From NCBI RefSeq assembly GCF_001634365.1, contig NZ_CP014578.1, positions 2,480,001 to 2,544,000 of the forward strand: DNA of 64,000 bases, given 5' to 3'. The DNA comes from Paraburkholderia phytofirmans OLGA172 (GTDB lineage Bacteria > Pseudomonadota > Gammaproteobacteria > Burkholderiales > Burkholderiaceae). Below, piece after piece: positions 18,403-26,788 of the stretch. Positions within the stretch are counted from its first letter, which is position 1; each line of letters opens with the position of its first letter. Made by a program: the position numbers and the translations under genes. Below the pieces are notes generated by a model. That model ran no database searches, was not told the DNA's origin, and worked only from the letters and a program-made list of their open reading frames with translations.

Positions 18403-19800
18403 TCAGTAAGCGTTGCTGCCCACAAAGCCCTTCCACAGCGTCAGCACGACGATCTTGATGTCGAGCCAGAAGGTCCAGTGCTGCATGTAGTACAGATCGA
18501 GCTTGACGCGGCCCATCATCTTTTCGATGCGGTCGGTTTCGCCGCGATAGCCGTTGATCTGCGCCCATCCGGTGATGCCCGGCTTGATCCGGTAACGGTG
18601 CATGTAGCCCTTCACCAGATCCTTGTAGATGTCGTCGTGTTCGAGCGCGTGGGGGCGCGGACCGACCACGGACATCTCGCCGCGCAGCACGTTGATGAAT
18701 TGCGGCAATTCGTCGAGGCTGGTACGCCGCAGGAACGCGCCGACCGCCGTGATGCGCGGATCGCGCCGCGTGGCCTGGGTGATCCGGCCGGCCTCTTCCT
18801 TGTGCATCTTCATCGAGCGAAACTTGTAGATCTCGAACTGGTTGCCGTCGATACCTTTGCGCTTCTGGCGGAAAAACACCGGGCCCGGCGAGCTCAGCTT
18901 CACCATCACCGCGATCAGCAGCATCGCCGGCGACAGCGCGGTCAATGCCGCCAGCGCGAACAGACGGTCGAACACGCGCTTGGGCAGCACGCGCAGATCG
19001 GTGATCGGCGAGGCGGCCAGGTTGATCGCCGGCACACCGAGCAGATCGACCATCGGCTGATTGAAGAGCGTGAGGCTGCGCACGTCCGGAATGAAGCGGA
19101 TGTTCACGAAGTCGTTCTTCAGGTCCATCACGAAACGGTGGATCGCCTTCTCCTTCGAGATCGGCAGCGCGAGCCACAGCTCGCGAATCGCGCGCTGACG
19201 CACCAGTTGAAGCATCCGCGCGTAATCGCGCTCCACCGGCACGCCTTCGATCGAGTCACTCGCGTCGGGGTCTTCGTAAGGGTTGATCGTGCCGTCCTCA
19301 TCGAACACCACGACGGGACTAAAGCCCGCTTCCGGACGGCTGCGCATCTGTTCGATCAGGAACCGCCCGTACGGTGCGCCGCCGACGATCGCCACCGCGC
19401 GCTGATTGAAGCCTTCGCGGCGCAGTCCGCGCAGGATCGAATAGACGATCACCTTGGTGACGATCAGCAGCGCGATCGTGGCGACTGCCCAGTACACGAG
19501 CCATAGCCGCGACAGGCTGTCCGAGCGGTGCAGGCTGAAGCTGATCAGCACGCCGGTGACTTCGACCATCACCCAACCGCCCGCGACGCGCCACAGCAGG
19601 TCGTAGAGCGGCTTGCCGCGCCACGACTGATAGATCCCCAGCGCGGGAAAAAACACCACCACCAGCAAGCAGTCGAACGCGAGCGACACGCTTTGGACGT
19701 CGTCCAGCCACACCAATTTCCCGCTGTGCACGGCCGTCGCAATGGCGGCGCCTAGCGCGACCATAGCGATGTCGATGATTCTCGATAGAACGCTCAGCAT
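18403..19800 (-). CDS. bceB: Undecaprenyl-phosphate glucose phosphotransferase (WcaJ-like, BceB)
   Basis: This 465-residue membrane enzyme starts repeat-unit assembly by moving glucose-1-phosphate onto undecaprenyl phosphate. Four N-terminal hydrophobic helices are followed by a Rossmann-like CoA-binding-type domain ([18 protein letters not shown]). The catalytic bacterial sugar transferase domain then shows [59 protein letters not shown] and VGPRPHA. The ATG at 19800 has GAGGGG 8 nt upstream. It is the first gene of the minus-strand operon, divergent from bceA. Confidence 0.95.
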   Translation of the reverse strand: MLSVLSRIIDIAMVALGAAIATAVHSGKLVWLDDVQSVSLAFDCLLVVVFFPALGIYQSWRGKPLYDLLWRVAGGWVMVEVTGVLISFSLHRSDSLSRLWLVYWAVATIALLIVTKVIVYSILRGLRREGFNQRAVAIVGGAPYGRFLIEQMRSRPEAGFSPVVVFDEDGTINPYEDPDASDSIEGVPVERDYARMLQLVRQRAIRELWLALPISKEKAIHRFVMDLKNDFVNIRFIPDVRSLTLFNQPMVDLLGVPAINLAASPITDLRVLPKRVFDRLFALAALTALSPAMLLIAVMVKLSSPGPVFFRQKRKGIDGNQFEIYKFRSMKMHKEEAGRITQATRRDPRITAVGAFLRRTSLDELPQFINVLRGEMSVVGPRPHALEHDDIYKDLVKGYMHRYRIKPGITGWAQINGYRGETDRIEKMMGRVKLDLYYMQHWTFWLDIKIVVLTLWKGFVGSNAY

Positions 19801-20444
19801 GCGGTGCCCCTCAGTTCGTCAGTCAAGTGCCATCCGTTGGTTGATTGAATTCCCGTCACACTCACAAGTCCTGCCGCCGGGGGCGCAACGCCGGTATTCG
19901 CGCCCGCCAGATACATGCGCGACGCGAAACTGATTGAACCGGTGCTAATTGCCCTGCCACCTTCCAGATAAAAAATTCCTGAACTGGCGATTTGGAAATC
20001 AGGTGTCTGAATGAGTGAATACCCTTGTACAGGTATAGATAAAGCGACATTAAAATTCGGACTGCAAGACAGCAAAATATCTCAAAATGTATCGGTCAAA
20101 ATTTCGGTATTTTTTCTGAATTTTGTACGGCAATTGTTACCGAATTGGCGTTTGAGATATCCTTTTATCGCCTTTCTGGAGGCGGCAGTGAGTCAATTTT
20201 CCTGTTTTCCTACGAAGCTTACATCGCGTCGTTCGCCTCCATTTTCCATCGTTCCATCGAGAAAAAAATTGCCCGCTATTTTTTTCGGGTAATTTTTCTT
20301 TTTTAAAAATTAATCGGACATTTTTCCTTCATGAAACGGCTAAATTTATTGGACGTTTTATATAGTTTCTATTTAACGCGCTTTTATTGATTCCTTACTT
20401 CGTGATAAAAATCGACGCATTCACCCAGCCTCGAGGAGTCCATC
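19801..20444. promoter_or_regulatory. 644-bp AT-rich bidirectional control region between bceB and bceA
   Basis: The region from about 20040 to 20420 is strikingly AT-rich, with runs of A and T, against a GC-rich background. Such DNA is a common target of H-NS-type silencers. It must carry promoters for both the bceB-K operon and bceA. A minus-strand 93-codon frame (19794-20075) overlaps the bceB start by 7 bp but has no recognisable domain and is not called as a gene. Confidence 0.65.
20349..20377 (+). promoter_or_regulatory. Possible sigma-70 promoter for bceA
   Basis: TTGGAC at 20349-20354 and TTTAAC at 20372-20377 are separated by 17 bp, giving a leader of about 60 nt before the bceA ATG. 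The match is moderate and the region is AT-rich enough to produce such matches by chance. Confidence 0.3.
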
Positions 20445-21998
20445 ATGACAGCTCCGGTTACGGCCACTCCCGCCGACACCCGGTCCACGCAAGCTATGCC
20501 CCTTAACGTCAAACTCAAGGTTCATCCCGTGATTCTGGCGGGCGGCTCCGGTACACGGTTGTGGCCGATGTCGCGCGAACAGCATCCGAAACAACTGATT
20601 GGCCTGCTCGGCGACGACTCGCTGCTGCAGTCGACCACTCGTCGGCTCGACGGGCTCGAAGCCGGCCACCCGCTCGCGGAGCAGCTCGTCGTCGTGGCCA
20701 ACGAGGAACAGCGTTTCACCACCGCCGAGCAATTGCGCACGAGCGGCAAGCCGACCCGGCTGATTCTCGAGCCCGCCGGGCGCGACACGGCGCCGGCGCT
20801 GACGGTGGCCGCCCTTTCGATCGCCGCGCAGGACGAGGACGGCATCATGGTCGTGATGCCCGCCGATCACGCCGTGACCGATATCGACGGTTTTCATGCG
20901 GCAGTGGCCGCCGGCGTACAGCATGCGGCTGCCGGCCATATCGTGACAATGGGCATCGTGCCGACGCGTGCGGAAACAGGCTATGGCTACATCCGCATCG
21001 GCGCAGCGCTCTGCATGCCTAACGACGCTCGCGCAACAGACGCCGATGCAGCCGGCAAGATCGGCGCGCACAAGCTCGATCGCTTCGTCGAAAAGCCCCA
21101 TCTGGAATTGGCGCAGCGTTATATCGAATCGCAGGAGTACTGGTGGAACAGCGGCATTTTCATCATGCGCGCGTCGACCTGGCTGAAGGCGATCCGCCAC
21201 TTCCAGCCGGCGATTCACGAAGCCTGCGAAGCGGCGTTCGCAGGCGGCAAAGCGGACGGCGATTTCTTCCGCCTGCAACGCGACGCGTTCAGCGCCTCGC
21301 CGTCGAATTCGATCGACTACGCGGTGATGGAGCAACTGGGTAACGATCAGACCGCCGCGTCCGGCGTGGTCGTGCCACTGCAGGCGGGCTGGTCGGACGT
21401 GGGCTCGTGGGACGCGATCTGGGACATCTCGGAGAAAGACGCCCACCAGAACGTGGGCCGCGGCCGCGTGATGTTCGAAGGGGCGGCTTCGACCTTCGCG
21501 CATTCGGAAGGACGCCTGATTGCCTGCGTCGGCACGCAGGATCTCGTGGTGGTCGAAACGGCCGATGCGATTCTGGTCGCGGACAAATCGCGCGTGCAGG
21601 ACGTCAAGAAGATTGTCGGACGGATTCGCAACGATGGCGGGCTGGAGGCGGCCAACCATCGCAAGGTGCATCGCCCGTGGGGCAACTACGATTCCGTCGA
21701 CACCGGCGAGCGCTTCCAGGTGAAACGCATCGTCGTGAAACCCGGTGCACGGCTTTCGTTGCAAATGCATCATCACCGCGCGGAACACTGGATCGTCGTG
21801 CGCGGCACCGCGCTCGTCACGCGGGGTGAAGAGCGCTTCATCGTCTCCGAAAACGAATCGGCTTATATTCCGCTGGGCGTCACCCACCGTCTCGAGAACC
21901 CGGGCAAGATGCCGCTCGAAATGATCGAGGTGCAGTCGGGTTCGTATCTCGGCGAAGACGATATCGTGCGCTTCGACGACACGTATGGACGTCAATGA
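20445..21998 (+). CDS. bceA: Bifunctional mannose-1-phosphate guanylyltransferase / mannose-6-phosphate isomerase (BceA)
   Basis: The 517-residue type II PMI-GMP enzyme makes GDP-mannose. The nucleotidyltransferase motif LAGGSGTRLWPMSRE starts at residue 31, FVEKP lies near 206, and the isomerase cupin is C-terminal (HRPWGNYDSVDTGERFQVK, then metal-binding MHHHRAEHW). Its ATG follows GAGGAG by 7 nt. It supplies GDP-mannose for direct incorporation and for the gmd product at 3673. It is transcribed divergently from bceB-K, as in known cepacian loci. Confidence 0.96.
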   Translation: MTAPVTATPADTRSTQAMPLNVKLKVHPVILAGGSGTRLWPMSREQHPKQLIGLLGDDSLLQSTTRRLDGLEAGHPLAEQLVVVANEEQRFTTAEQLRTSGKPTRLILEPAGRDTAPALTVAALSIAAQDEDGIMVVMPADHAVTDIDGFHAAVAAGVQHAAAGHIVTMGIVPTRAETGYGYIRIGAALCMPNDARATDADAAGKIGAHKLDRFVEKPHLELAQRYIESQEYWWNSGIFIMRASTWLKAIRHFQPAIHEACEAAFAGGKADGDFFRLQRDAFSASPSNSIDYAVMEQLGNDQTAASGVVVPLQAGWSDVGSWDAIWDISEKDAHQNVGRGRVMFEGAASTFAHSEGRLIACVGTQDLVVVETADAILVADKSRVQDVKKIVGRIRNDGGLEAANHRKVHRPWGNYDSVDTGERFQVKRIVVKPGARLSLQMHHHRAEHWIVVRGTALVTRGEERFIVSENESAYIPLGVTHRLENPGKMPLEMIEVQSGSYLGEDDIVRFDDTYGRQ

Positions 21999-22086
21999 TT
22001 CACAACGGATGAAGCGGGAACCTGCGGCGGTTGCTCCTAACGGCCGCGGGGTGCTGCTGCGCTAGCCGCCGCGCTTACAGCCGTGC

Positions 22087-23235
22087 TCATCCCGCTTGGG
22101 AGATGAGTTCCGGGTACAGCGGGAAACGATCTGATTCACTGCTTTCGGTCGCAGGCGCTGCCGGTTCGCTGGGGTAACGGCGCAGCGGTCCACGGAACGC
22201 ATTGAAAGGACTGTGCAAAGGGCCGCCGTGATTCACCGTGACCGGCGCCGGTACATGACGCATGGCCGGCAACGGGCGCGCCGCCGCCGCGTTGACTGCC
22301 GGTGCGGCGTCGGCTGCAGCCTGTGTGCGGCATTCGCGGTCGATCCACTGCCGCGCCCATTCGAGCGCGTATCGCTCCGCTTCGTCGGCCTCTTCAAAGC
22401 GCGGGCCGACGAGGCCGGAACGCTCGACGCGTTTGCCGTCCTTCATGATCTCCGCCCACGCGCGATACATGGCGTTGGGAACCTGCTCCGCCGCAACGTA
22501 GATCACATAGCCGCGCCGGTCGGCGACCTGCGTGCCGCGCGGCGCGAGATTCATCGACAGCGGGCTGCGCTGCTCCTCAAGCTGTTGCGTGCGGCGTGCC
22601 GAAGCAATGGCCGAATCCAGACTATGCATGGCCGCGTCCACCGCTCGCGCTTCGTGCGTGCCTTGCACACCGGCGCGCACGGCAGGCCGTGCTGCGAGTG
22701 ACGAGGGCGACGAAGACGCCGAAGATGCACGGGACACCGGCGGCACGTTCGTCAGCCCGGACAACTGGCGTGTGATATCGGCGATCGGATCGGCCGGACG
22801 CCAGTTGCTCAGGCTGCTCGAGACACCGGGCGCTTGCCACGATTCGGGGCTCTTCCACGACACACCACGCAGACTTTCGTCGCGCACGCTGGGGGTTTCC
22901 GCTACCGGTGCTGCCGGTTTGGCCGTGACGGGCGGTGCCGGTTGCGGGACGTACGCGAAGGTGCGCCCGGTTTGCGACAACAGCCGAACCATCTCGAGGA
23001 GGGTGCCGTTCAACTGCCATTCTTCAAAACGGCGCCGGCATGTGGGGCCCGACGGATAGCGCCCCGGCAGCTTCGACCAGGGTTCGCCAGTTGTCAAAAT
23101 CCACAGGACGGCATTCGCCACGATGCGCGGTTCGGCGCGGGGCCGTCCGCGTCGGTTCAGACGAACGGCCGGCTCATCGGACACAAGCGCTGCTAGCAGC
23201 GCCCATTCGTCATTGCTTAGCTCATCAAAAAACAT
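22087..23235 (-). CDS. Domesticated IS5-type transposase head fused to unrelated C-terminal domain
   Basis: The ATG at 23235 is chosen because GGAG lies 8 nt upstream and MFFDELSNDEWALLAALVSD begins the homology. Residues 1-95 match the N-terminal DNA-binding part of IS5-family transposases (RRGRPRAEPRIVANAVLWIL, TGEPWSKLPGRYPSGPTCRR). No DDE catalytic domain follows. Instead come a Pro/Ala/Ser-rich linker and a compact domain near 270-325 (GYVIYVAAEQVPNAMYRAWA, RSGLVGPRFEEADEAERYAL). No inverted repeats or other IS remains flank it. It is probably a DNA-binding regulator derived from a transposase. It is convergent with bceA; a link to exopolysaccharide control is speculation. Confidence 0.7.
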   Translation of the reverse strand: MFFDELSNDEWALLAALVSDEPAVRLNRRGRPRAEPRIVANAVLWILTTGEPWSKLPGRYPSGPTCRRRFEEWQLNGTLLEMVRLLSQTGRTFAYVPQPAPPVTAKPAAPVAETPSVRDESLRGVSWKSPESWQAPGVSSSLSNWRPADPIADITRQLSGLTNVPPVSRASSASSSPSSLAARPAVRAGVQGTHEARAVDAAMHSLDSAIASARRTQQLEEQRSPLSMNLAPRGTQVADRRGYVIYVAAEQVPNAMYRAWAEIMKDGKRVERSGLVGPRFEEADEAERYALEWARQWIDRECRTQAAADAAPAVNAAAARPLPAMRHVPAPVTVNHGGPLHSPFNAFRGPLRRYPSEPAAPATESSESDRFPLYPELISQAG

Positions 23236-23818
23236 GGGGTTTTCTCCACGCAGCCTGGCCGGGCCGCGGCTTTGGGCGGCCACGGATTCAACTTTCACGA
23301 TCCGTGTGCAGCCTTCGGTTGCACAAATATGTTTTGTACGTTCTGTCTGTTGGTCAATATCGCACTGACTTAGTGCGATTTGTCCCTATTGCGAAGCACA
23401 AAACGTGGTCTCACTCGTGCGTGGGAGAATTTGTGCACGAAGCATACCATCACCAGGGTTTGCATGAATATCGTTGAGACAAGTGTTACGGATGGAAACA
23501 ATCTTGTCCTTTTTGCTGCGTCATTTCACGCATTGCTGTAACAGAACGGCTGTCGGTTCCAGCTTCGAAAGACACTATTGCACAGCACAATGACACGACA
23601 AATTCGGCGAATTGTCTTTACGAAACAGGCATTTGATCCACAATGCATTTTCATGTGCTTTTGGCGTATTTTTCCCCGGCCGGGAAGCGCGCGGGCGCAG
23701 CGGATGGCCAGCACCTGACTGGCATCGAGGCGCACGGGCCGCGCAAGCGAACGCGGCGCTTCTTCATGCTGTTCGCCTTCCTCTCGGCGCCGCGCGAGCG
23801 TGGCCGAGCGGCTTGCTT
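23236..23818. promoter_or_regulatory. 583-bp intergenic region with a perfect palindrome
   Basis: The gap precedes the transposase-derived gene on the minus strand and follows the YCII gene. It contains a perfect inverted repeat at 23359-23379, about 125 bp upstream of the ATG at 23235. Minus-strand frames at 23526-23864 are short, rich in Arg and Cys, and overlap the YCII gene, so they are not called. Nothing else is recognised. Confidence 0.5.
23359..23379. promoter_or_regulatory. Perfect palindrome, candidate operator
   Basis: ATCGCACT at 23359-23366 and AGTGCGAT at 23372-23379 form a perfect 8-bp inverted repeat around a 5-bp spacer, the size expected for a dimeric repressor. It lies upstream of the transposase-derived gene. 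Confidence 0.55.
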
Positions 23819-24115
23819 CTAGCGCACCGGGTTCGCCGCGCCCGCACCCACCACAGTCATCCATTGGCGTACGCGCCAGTTCGCCACGAGCCCCGCGAGC
23901 ACATACGGATCGGCTCTGGCAAAAGCTTCGGCGGCTGCAGGAGAGTCGCCTTCGAAGAGCAGCACGGCAGTGTCCACGGGCTCGGTCAACGCGCCGGCCA
24001 GTTGTAATTCACCGCGCGCCGCTGCTGCCCAGGCGAGCGTCAGATGGGCGTCGCGATACGCGCCACGCCGTTCGAGGTAGTCCGGTACGAGGTCATAGAT
24101 CAACAGATAGTGCAT
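23819..24115 (-). CDS. YCII-domain protein
   Basis: The 98-residue protein begins MHYLLIYDLVPDYLERRGAY and has the alternating pattern of the YCII fold: a first strand, RDAHLTLAWAAAARGELQLAG with the conserved His, then AVLLFEGDSPAAAEAFARADPYVLAGLV. These ferredoxin-like proteins are small cytosolic enzymes or regulators with a conserved His-Asp pair, and their substrates are mostly unknown. GGAGG lies about 6 nt upstream of the ATG. It appears to be a single-gene unit. Confidence 0.85.
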   Translation of the reverse strand: MHYLLIYDLVPDYLERRGAYRDAHLTLAWAAAARGELQLAGALTEPVDTAVLLFEGDSPAAAEAFARADPYVLAGLVANWRVRQWMTVVGAGAANPVR

Positions 24116-24603
24116 GGCGAGCCTCCTTTGGTTCGCGTGACGAAGACAGTGGGCGGCGCATCGGCGCAGGAATTCGAGTCAAGATTACCCATAGGGTAGT
24201 CAATGGTATTTTTCGCGGATTTCCTATTCATTTGCATCTGCAGCAATGTGGATCTAATGCTTAATATTTGATCACCTATTTCAAATGACGGTGAGCCAAT
24301 TCATTGGCATGCGCCGCGCCAATTATTCCGGATTGCATATCATATTTCTGCACTGCTGCGATTCAGCCGTTTCATTCGCCGGAGCATCGCCATCCTTGCG
24401 GTGTAGGTGAAAACCAGCGTGAGCGCTTGTCAACCGGAGCACGCCTTTGTCCGTTCTGGCAGACAGCATTTGCCATAACGGACGTGCCGATGCGCCCTGG
24501 ACAGCATTTGCCATAACGGACGTGCGCGAGGCGCCCTGGACGCCCTTGACGCCCGTGCGCATGAGCCGCCAAAAAAACGTTTTCACCACCGATGGAGTGT
24601 CAC
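24116..24603. promoter_or_regulatory. 488-bp region upstream of the PsiF-repeat gene
   Basis: This gap separates the divergent YCII and PsiF-repeat genes and must carry both promoters. The half nearer psiF contains a 38/39-bp tandem duplication with inverted half-sites, described separately. The YCII-proximal half (24180-24370) is AT-rich and shows no gene. Confidence 0.55.
24449..24539. repeat. Tandem 38/39-bp duplication with inverted half-site, candidate operator
   Basis: Two direct copies of a 38/39-bp unit lie at 24463-24500 and 24501-24539, both containing GCCATAACGGAC (24472-24483 and 24510-24521). Just upstream, GTCCGTTCTGGC at 24449-24460 is the reverse complement of that 12-mer with one mismatch, so the first pair can form a 12-bp hairpin or a dimer site with an 11-bp spacer. 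The block ends 64 bp before the PsiF-repeat ATG. Confidence 0.75.
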
Positions 24604-24900
24604 ATGAAAATCCAATCCGCTATCGCTACGCTGGTGCTGGGTGCTGTCCTCGTATCGCCGGTGTTCGCGCAGAACAGCCAGCAAACGAAAATGGCCGACT
24701 GTAACAAGCAGGCCGGCGACAAGAAAGGCGACGACCGCAAGGCGTTCATGAAGACCTGCCTGTCCGCCAAGCCGGCTGCCGCAGCACCGATGAGCCAGCA
24801 GGACAAGATGAAGGCGTGCAACACGCAAGCCGGCGACAAGAAGGGCGACGACCGCAAGACGTTCATGAAGACCTGCCTGTCGTCCGCGCCGGCTAACTGA
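24604..24900 (+). CDS. psiF: PsiF-repeat periplasmic protein
   Basis: The start at 24604 (MKIQSAIATLVLGAVLVSPV) has GGAG upstream and gives a 98-residue precursor with a signal peptide cleaved near FAQ/NSQ. The mature part is two near-identical PsiF repeats (KMADCNKQAGDKKGDDRKAF and KMKACNTQAGDKKGDDRKTF, each followed by MKTCLS). Each repeat has two cysteines that probably form a disulphide. Escherichia coli psiF is a phosphate-starvation gene of unknown function; whether this copy responds to phosphate is not shown, and no clear Pho box was recognised. The symbol marks the family. Confidence 0.88.
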   Translation: MKIQSAIATLVLGAVLVSPVFAQNSQQTKMADCNKQAGDKKGDDRKAFMKTCLSAKPAAAAPMSQQDKMKACNTQAGDKKGDDRKTFMKTCLSSAPAN

Positions 24901-24960
24901 ACGCGAGGCAATCGGCGCAGCCCACACGCCGCGCGTTCAACGGCGCATTGCTCGAACGGG

Positions 24961-24983
24961 GCCGCGCCGCTGTCCGGCGCGGC
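24961..24983 (+). terminator. Perfect 9-bp GC hairpin downstream of psiF
   Basis: GCCGCGCCG (24961-24969) pairs with CGGCGCGGC (24975-24983) around a 5-nt loop, 60 bp after the psiF stop. The following sequence is pyrimidine-rich but lacks a true T-run, so termination efficiency is uncertain. Confidence 0.45.
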
Positions 24984-24988
24984 GGCTG

Positions 24989-25060
24989 TCCTTGCTTCTG
25001 TCCTTGCTTCTGTCCTTGCTTCTGTCCTTGCTTCTGTCCTTGCTTCTGCCGTTGCTTCGG
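24989..25060. repeat. 12-bp minisatellite, five perfect copies plus one degenerate
   Basis: TCCTTGCTTCTG is repeated five times without error from 24989 to 25048, followed by the variant CCGTTGCTTCGG. Perfect identity suggests recent expansion by slippage, so copy number may vary among strains. Confidence 0.9.
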
Positions 25061-25254
25061 TCCTTACTCCCGCTCTTCTTCGCAGTTCATTTCCCCGGCA
25101 ACCGCTCTCGCGCCACTGATTCCTTCGCTGTCCATCCGCGCGAATGCGCCATTTTTCTTCTATGATGGCTGCGGAGACGGCCCACCCCCACACACAACAT
25201 TAGACGGGCCGCCATCTTGTCGTTGGTGCTGCAGAGCACCCATCGGAGGCAAGG

Positions 25255-25701
25255 ATGGTATCGAAGCATAAAAACCGCTGGTTGAGGCGGTGGCTGGTCG
25301 TCATCATATTCTGGGCCGTGCCCGTGGCGATCGTTGCGGTCAGCGAGATCCGGGAGGAAATGGCGTACAACGCCGTCGACCTCGACCGCGCGCTGACCAC
25401 CTGGAATTTCACCGACGCACAACGCGCCGCCGGCGCGCCCGCGCGCTGCCACGGCAAGCCTGACGAGGCGCAAGCCGCCGGCTGCCCGGCCGATGTGCTG
25501 GCCGCCAATGCGCCGCGCCAGCAGGACGCCCGCAACGAATATGGCGTGCGCCGCTCTACGCTCATGGCTTACCTCTGGCATGCGTTCGTTGGCTACTGGA
25601 TCGTGCCGGCTATCACGCTGTTCCTGATCGGCGTGTTGATCGGGATGATTCGCCGCGCGCTGCGGCGCCCGCCTGTCAAAAGTCCGGTGAACCACGGGTG
25701 A
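25255..25701 (+). CDS. Two-helix inner-membrane protein of unknown function
   Basis: The 148-residue product has a basic N-terminus and a first membrane helix (WLVVIIFWAVPVAIVAVS, residues 13-30). A periplasmic loop of about 75 residues carries two cysteines (near 65 and 77), and a second helix follows (VGYWIVPAITLFLIGVLIGM, about 112-131) with a basic tail. GGAGG lies 5-6 nt upstream of the ATG. I do not recognise the family. It stands alone between psiF and the SYLF lipoprotein gene. Confidence 0.7.
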   Translation: MVSKHKNRWLRRWLVVIIFWAVPVAIVAVSEIREEMAYNAVDLDRALTTWNFTDAQRAAGAPARCHGKPDEAQAAGCPADVLAANAPRQQDARNEYGVRRSTLMAYLWHAFVGYWIVPAITLFLIGVLIGMIRRALRRPPVKSPVNHG

Positions 25702-26061
25702 GGATGCGGATGCAGCGCGAAGGCAACACTTTCAGTTCGATTTCAACGCGAATCGTGACCGCGAAAAATCGGTAAAAACGGGTCCTTGAGACGGTCCAGT
25801 GCACCCGCCGGCGAGCCCGCCCCTGCCCGGCACGATTCGTCGGGAACCCATTCGAACGCCCTGTCCGAGCGTCGTTTTAACGCTCTCCCGCAGCCGGTCA
25901 AAATTACATCAACGCGCCCTGCGATGGGTCGCAAACCCCCGCCACACAAGGCTTTTCGCCGAACGGCGAAGTACGCCTTCCCCGCTTGCGTGTGATATAA
26001 CTTAAAGGCAACCCGGCAACACCCATGAGGTTGTGCCCAGGAACCACGACGGAGAAAAACG
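25702..26061. other. 360-bp intergenic region upstream of SYLF gene
   Basis: No credible gene lies here. A small inverted repeat, TTCGCCG-AA-CGGCGAA, lies near 25965-25980. The plus-strand frames at 25786-26005 read as Arg/Pro-rich noise. The promoter of the SYLF lipoprotein gene should lie in the last 100 bp. Confidence 0.5.
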
Positions 26062-26649
26062 ATGCAAAGACGAAACTTCATGTTGAAGACGACCGCTGCG
26101 CTCGCTTTCGGAGGCCTTGCCCTCACCGGTTGCACGACCACCAGCAGCAGTCCAAGCACGCCCTCCACTGATGCATCCAAACGCCAGTCGATCGATGCCA
26201 GCGTCGACGGCACCATCTCGCGCCTGTTCACGACCGTGAAAGGTTCGCGCGAACTCGTCTCCAAGGCGCGCGGCGTACTGGTGTTCCCGTCGGTGCTGCA
26301 AGCGGGCTTCATCGTCGGCGGCCAGTATGGCGAAGGTGCGCTGCGCGTCGGCGGCGGCACAGTGGGTTACTACAGCACGGTTTCCGGCTCGCTCGGTCTG
26401 ACGGCAGGCGCGCAGTCGAAGGCCATCATCTTCCTGTTCATGACGCAGGACTCGCTCGACACATTCCGCAACGCCGACGGCTGGTCGGCGGGCGGCGACG
26501 CCTCCGTCGCGCTGGTGAAGATGGGCGCCAACGGCGCGATCGACACGACCACGGCAACCGCCCCGGTCGAAGTATTCGTGCTGACCAACTCCGGCCTGAT
26601 GGCCGATATCTCGCTGCAGGGCACCAAGGTGTCGCGCCTGAAAATCTAG
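26062..26649 (+). CDS. SYLF (Ysc84-like) lipid-binding lipoprotein
   Basis: The 195-residue precursor begins MQRRNFMLKTTAALAFGG and has the lipobox LTGC near residue 24. The double arginine followed by x-F-M also resembles a Tat signal. After a Ser/Thr-rich linker the SYLF domain follows (ELVSKARGVLVFPSVLQAGF, IVGGQYGEGALRVGG, SGSLGLTAGAQSKAIIFLFM). These domains bind phospholipids or phosphoinositides in eukaryotes; bacterial members are envelope-stress proteins of unclear role. It forms a single-gene unit ended by a strong terminator. Confidence 0.88.
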   Translation: MQRRNFMLKTTAALAFGGLALTGCTTTSSSPSTPSTDASKRQSIDASVDGTISRLFTTVKGSRELVSKARGVLVFPSVLQAGFIVGGQYGEGALRVGGGTVGYYSTVSGSLGLTAGAQSKAIIFLFMTQDSLDTFRNADGWSAGGDASVALVKMGANGAIDTTTATAPVEVFVLTNSGLMADISLQGTKVSRLKI

Positions 26650-26688
26650 GCCCGCGCTCCATTGGCCGGCCCTGAGCGCCGCAGCAAT

Positions 26689-26728
26689 AAAAAACGGCGA
26701 TGCGCATGGCACGTCGCCGTTCTTTTTC
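26689..26728 (+). terminator. Intrinsic terminator after SYLF gene
   Basis: AACGGCGA (26693-26700) pairs with TCGCCGTT (26714-26721), and CTTTTT follows directly. An A-run precedes the stem, so it can also act on minus-strand transcripts coming from the convergent glycosyltransferase gene. Confidence 0.85.
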
Positions 26729-26729
26729 G

Positions 26730-26786
26730 TTTTGCCGCGTGAGGCGACGCTACGCCGCTCTTTTGCCGCGTGAGGCGACGCTACGC
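26730..26786. repeat. 31-bp tandem duplication
   Basis: A 26-bp identical block starting TTTTGCCGCGTGAGG occurs at 26730-26755 and 26761-26786, giving a 31-bp period. It fills the space between the SYLF terminator and the stop codon of the minus-strand glycosyltransferase gene. Identity suggests a recent duplication. Confidence 0.85.
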
Positions 26787-26788
26787 GC

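Larger units (their letters stand above)
24901..25254. other. 354-bp intergenic region with hairpin and minisatellite
   Basis: After psiF come a perfect GC-rich hairpin (24961-24983) and then a 12-bp minisatellite (24989-25060). The remainder leads to the GGAGG ribosome site of the membrane-protein gene at 25255. The minus-strand frame across the minisatellite (24600-25193) reads as repeated TEAR and is not a credible gene. Confidence 0.6.

Noticed and set aside
19794..20075. Minus-strand 93-codon frame overlapping the bceB start by 7 bp, a possible leader peptide.
   Set aside because: No recognisable domain or strong ribosome site, it lies in AT-rich control DNA, and bceB has its own good ribosome site.
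23795..23830. GTGGCCGAGCGGCTT, reminiscent of a serine or leucine tRNA D-arm.
   Set aside because: No anticodon stem, acceptor stem or CCA end can be built, and the stretch runs into the YCII coding end.
23526..23864. Minus-strand 112-codon frame after the YCII gene.
   Set aside because: Arg/Cys-rich composition, no family resemblance, and it overlaps the YCII gene end; it reads like a shadow frame.
24600..25193. Minus-strand frame reading TEAR repeats.
   Set aside because: It is the translation of the 12-bp minisatellite and covers psiF in antisense.
25743..26360. Minus-strand 205-codon frame opposite the SYLF gene.
   Set aside because: It is antisense to a well-supported lipoprotein gene and lacks homology.
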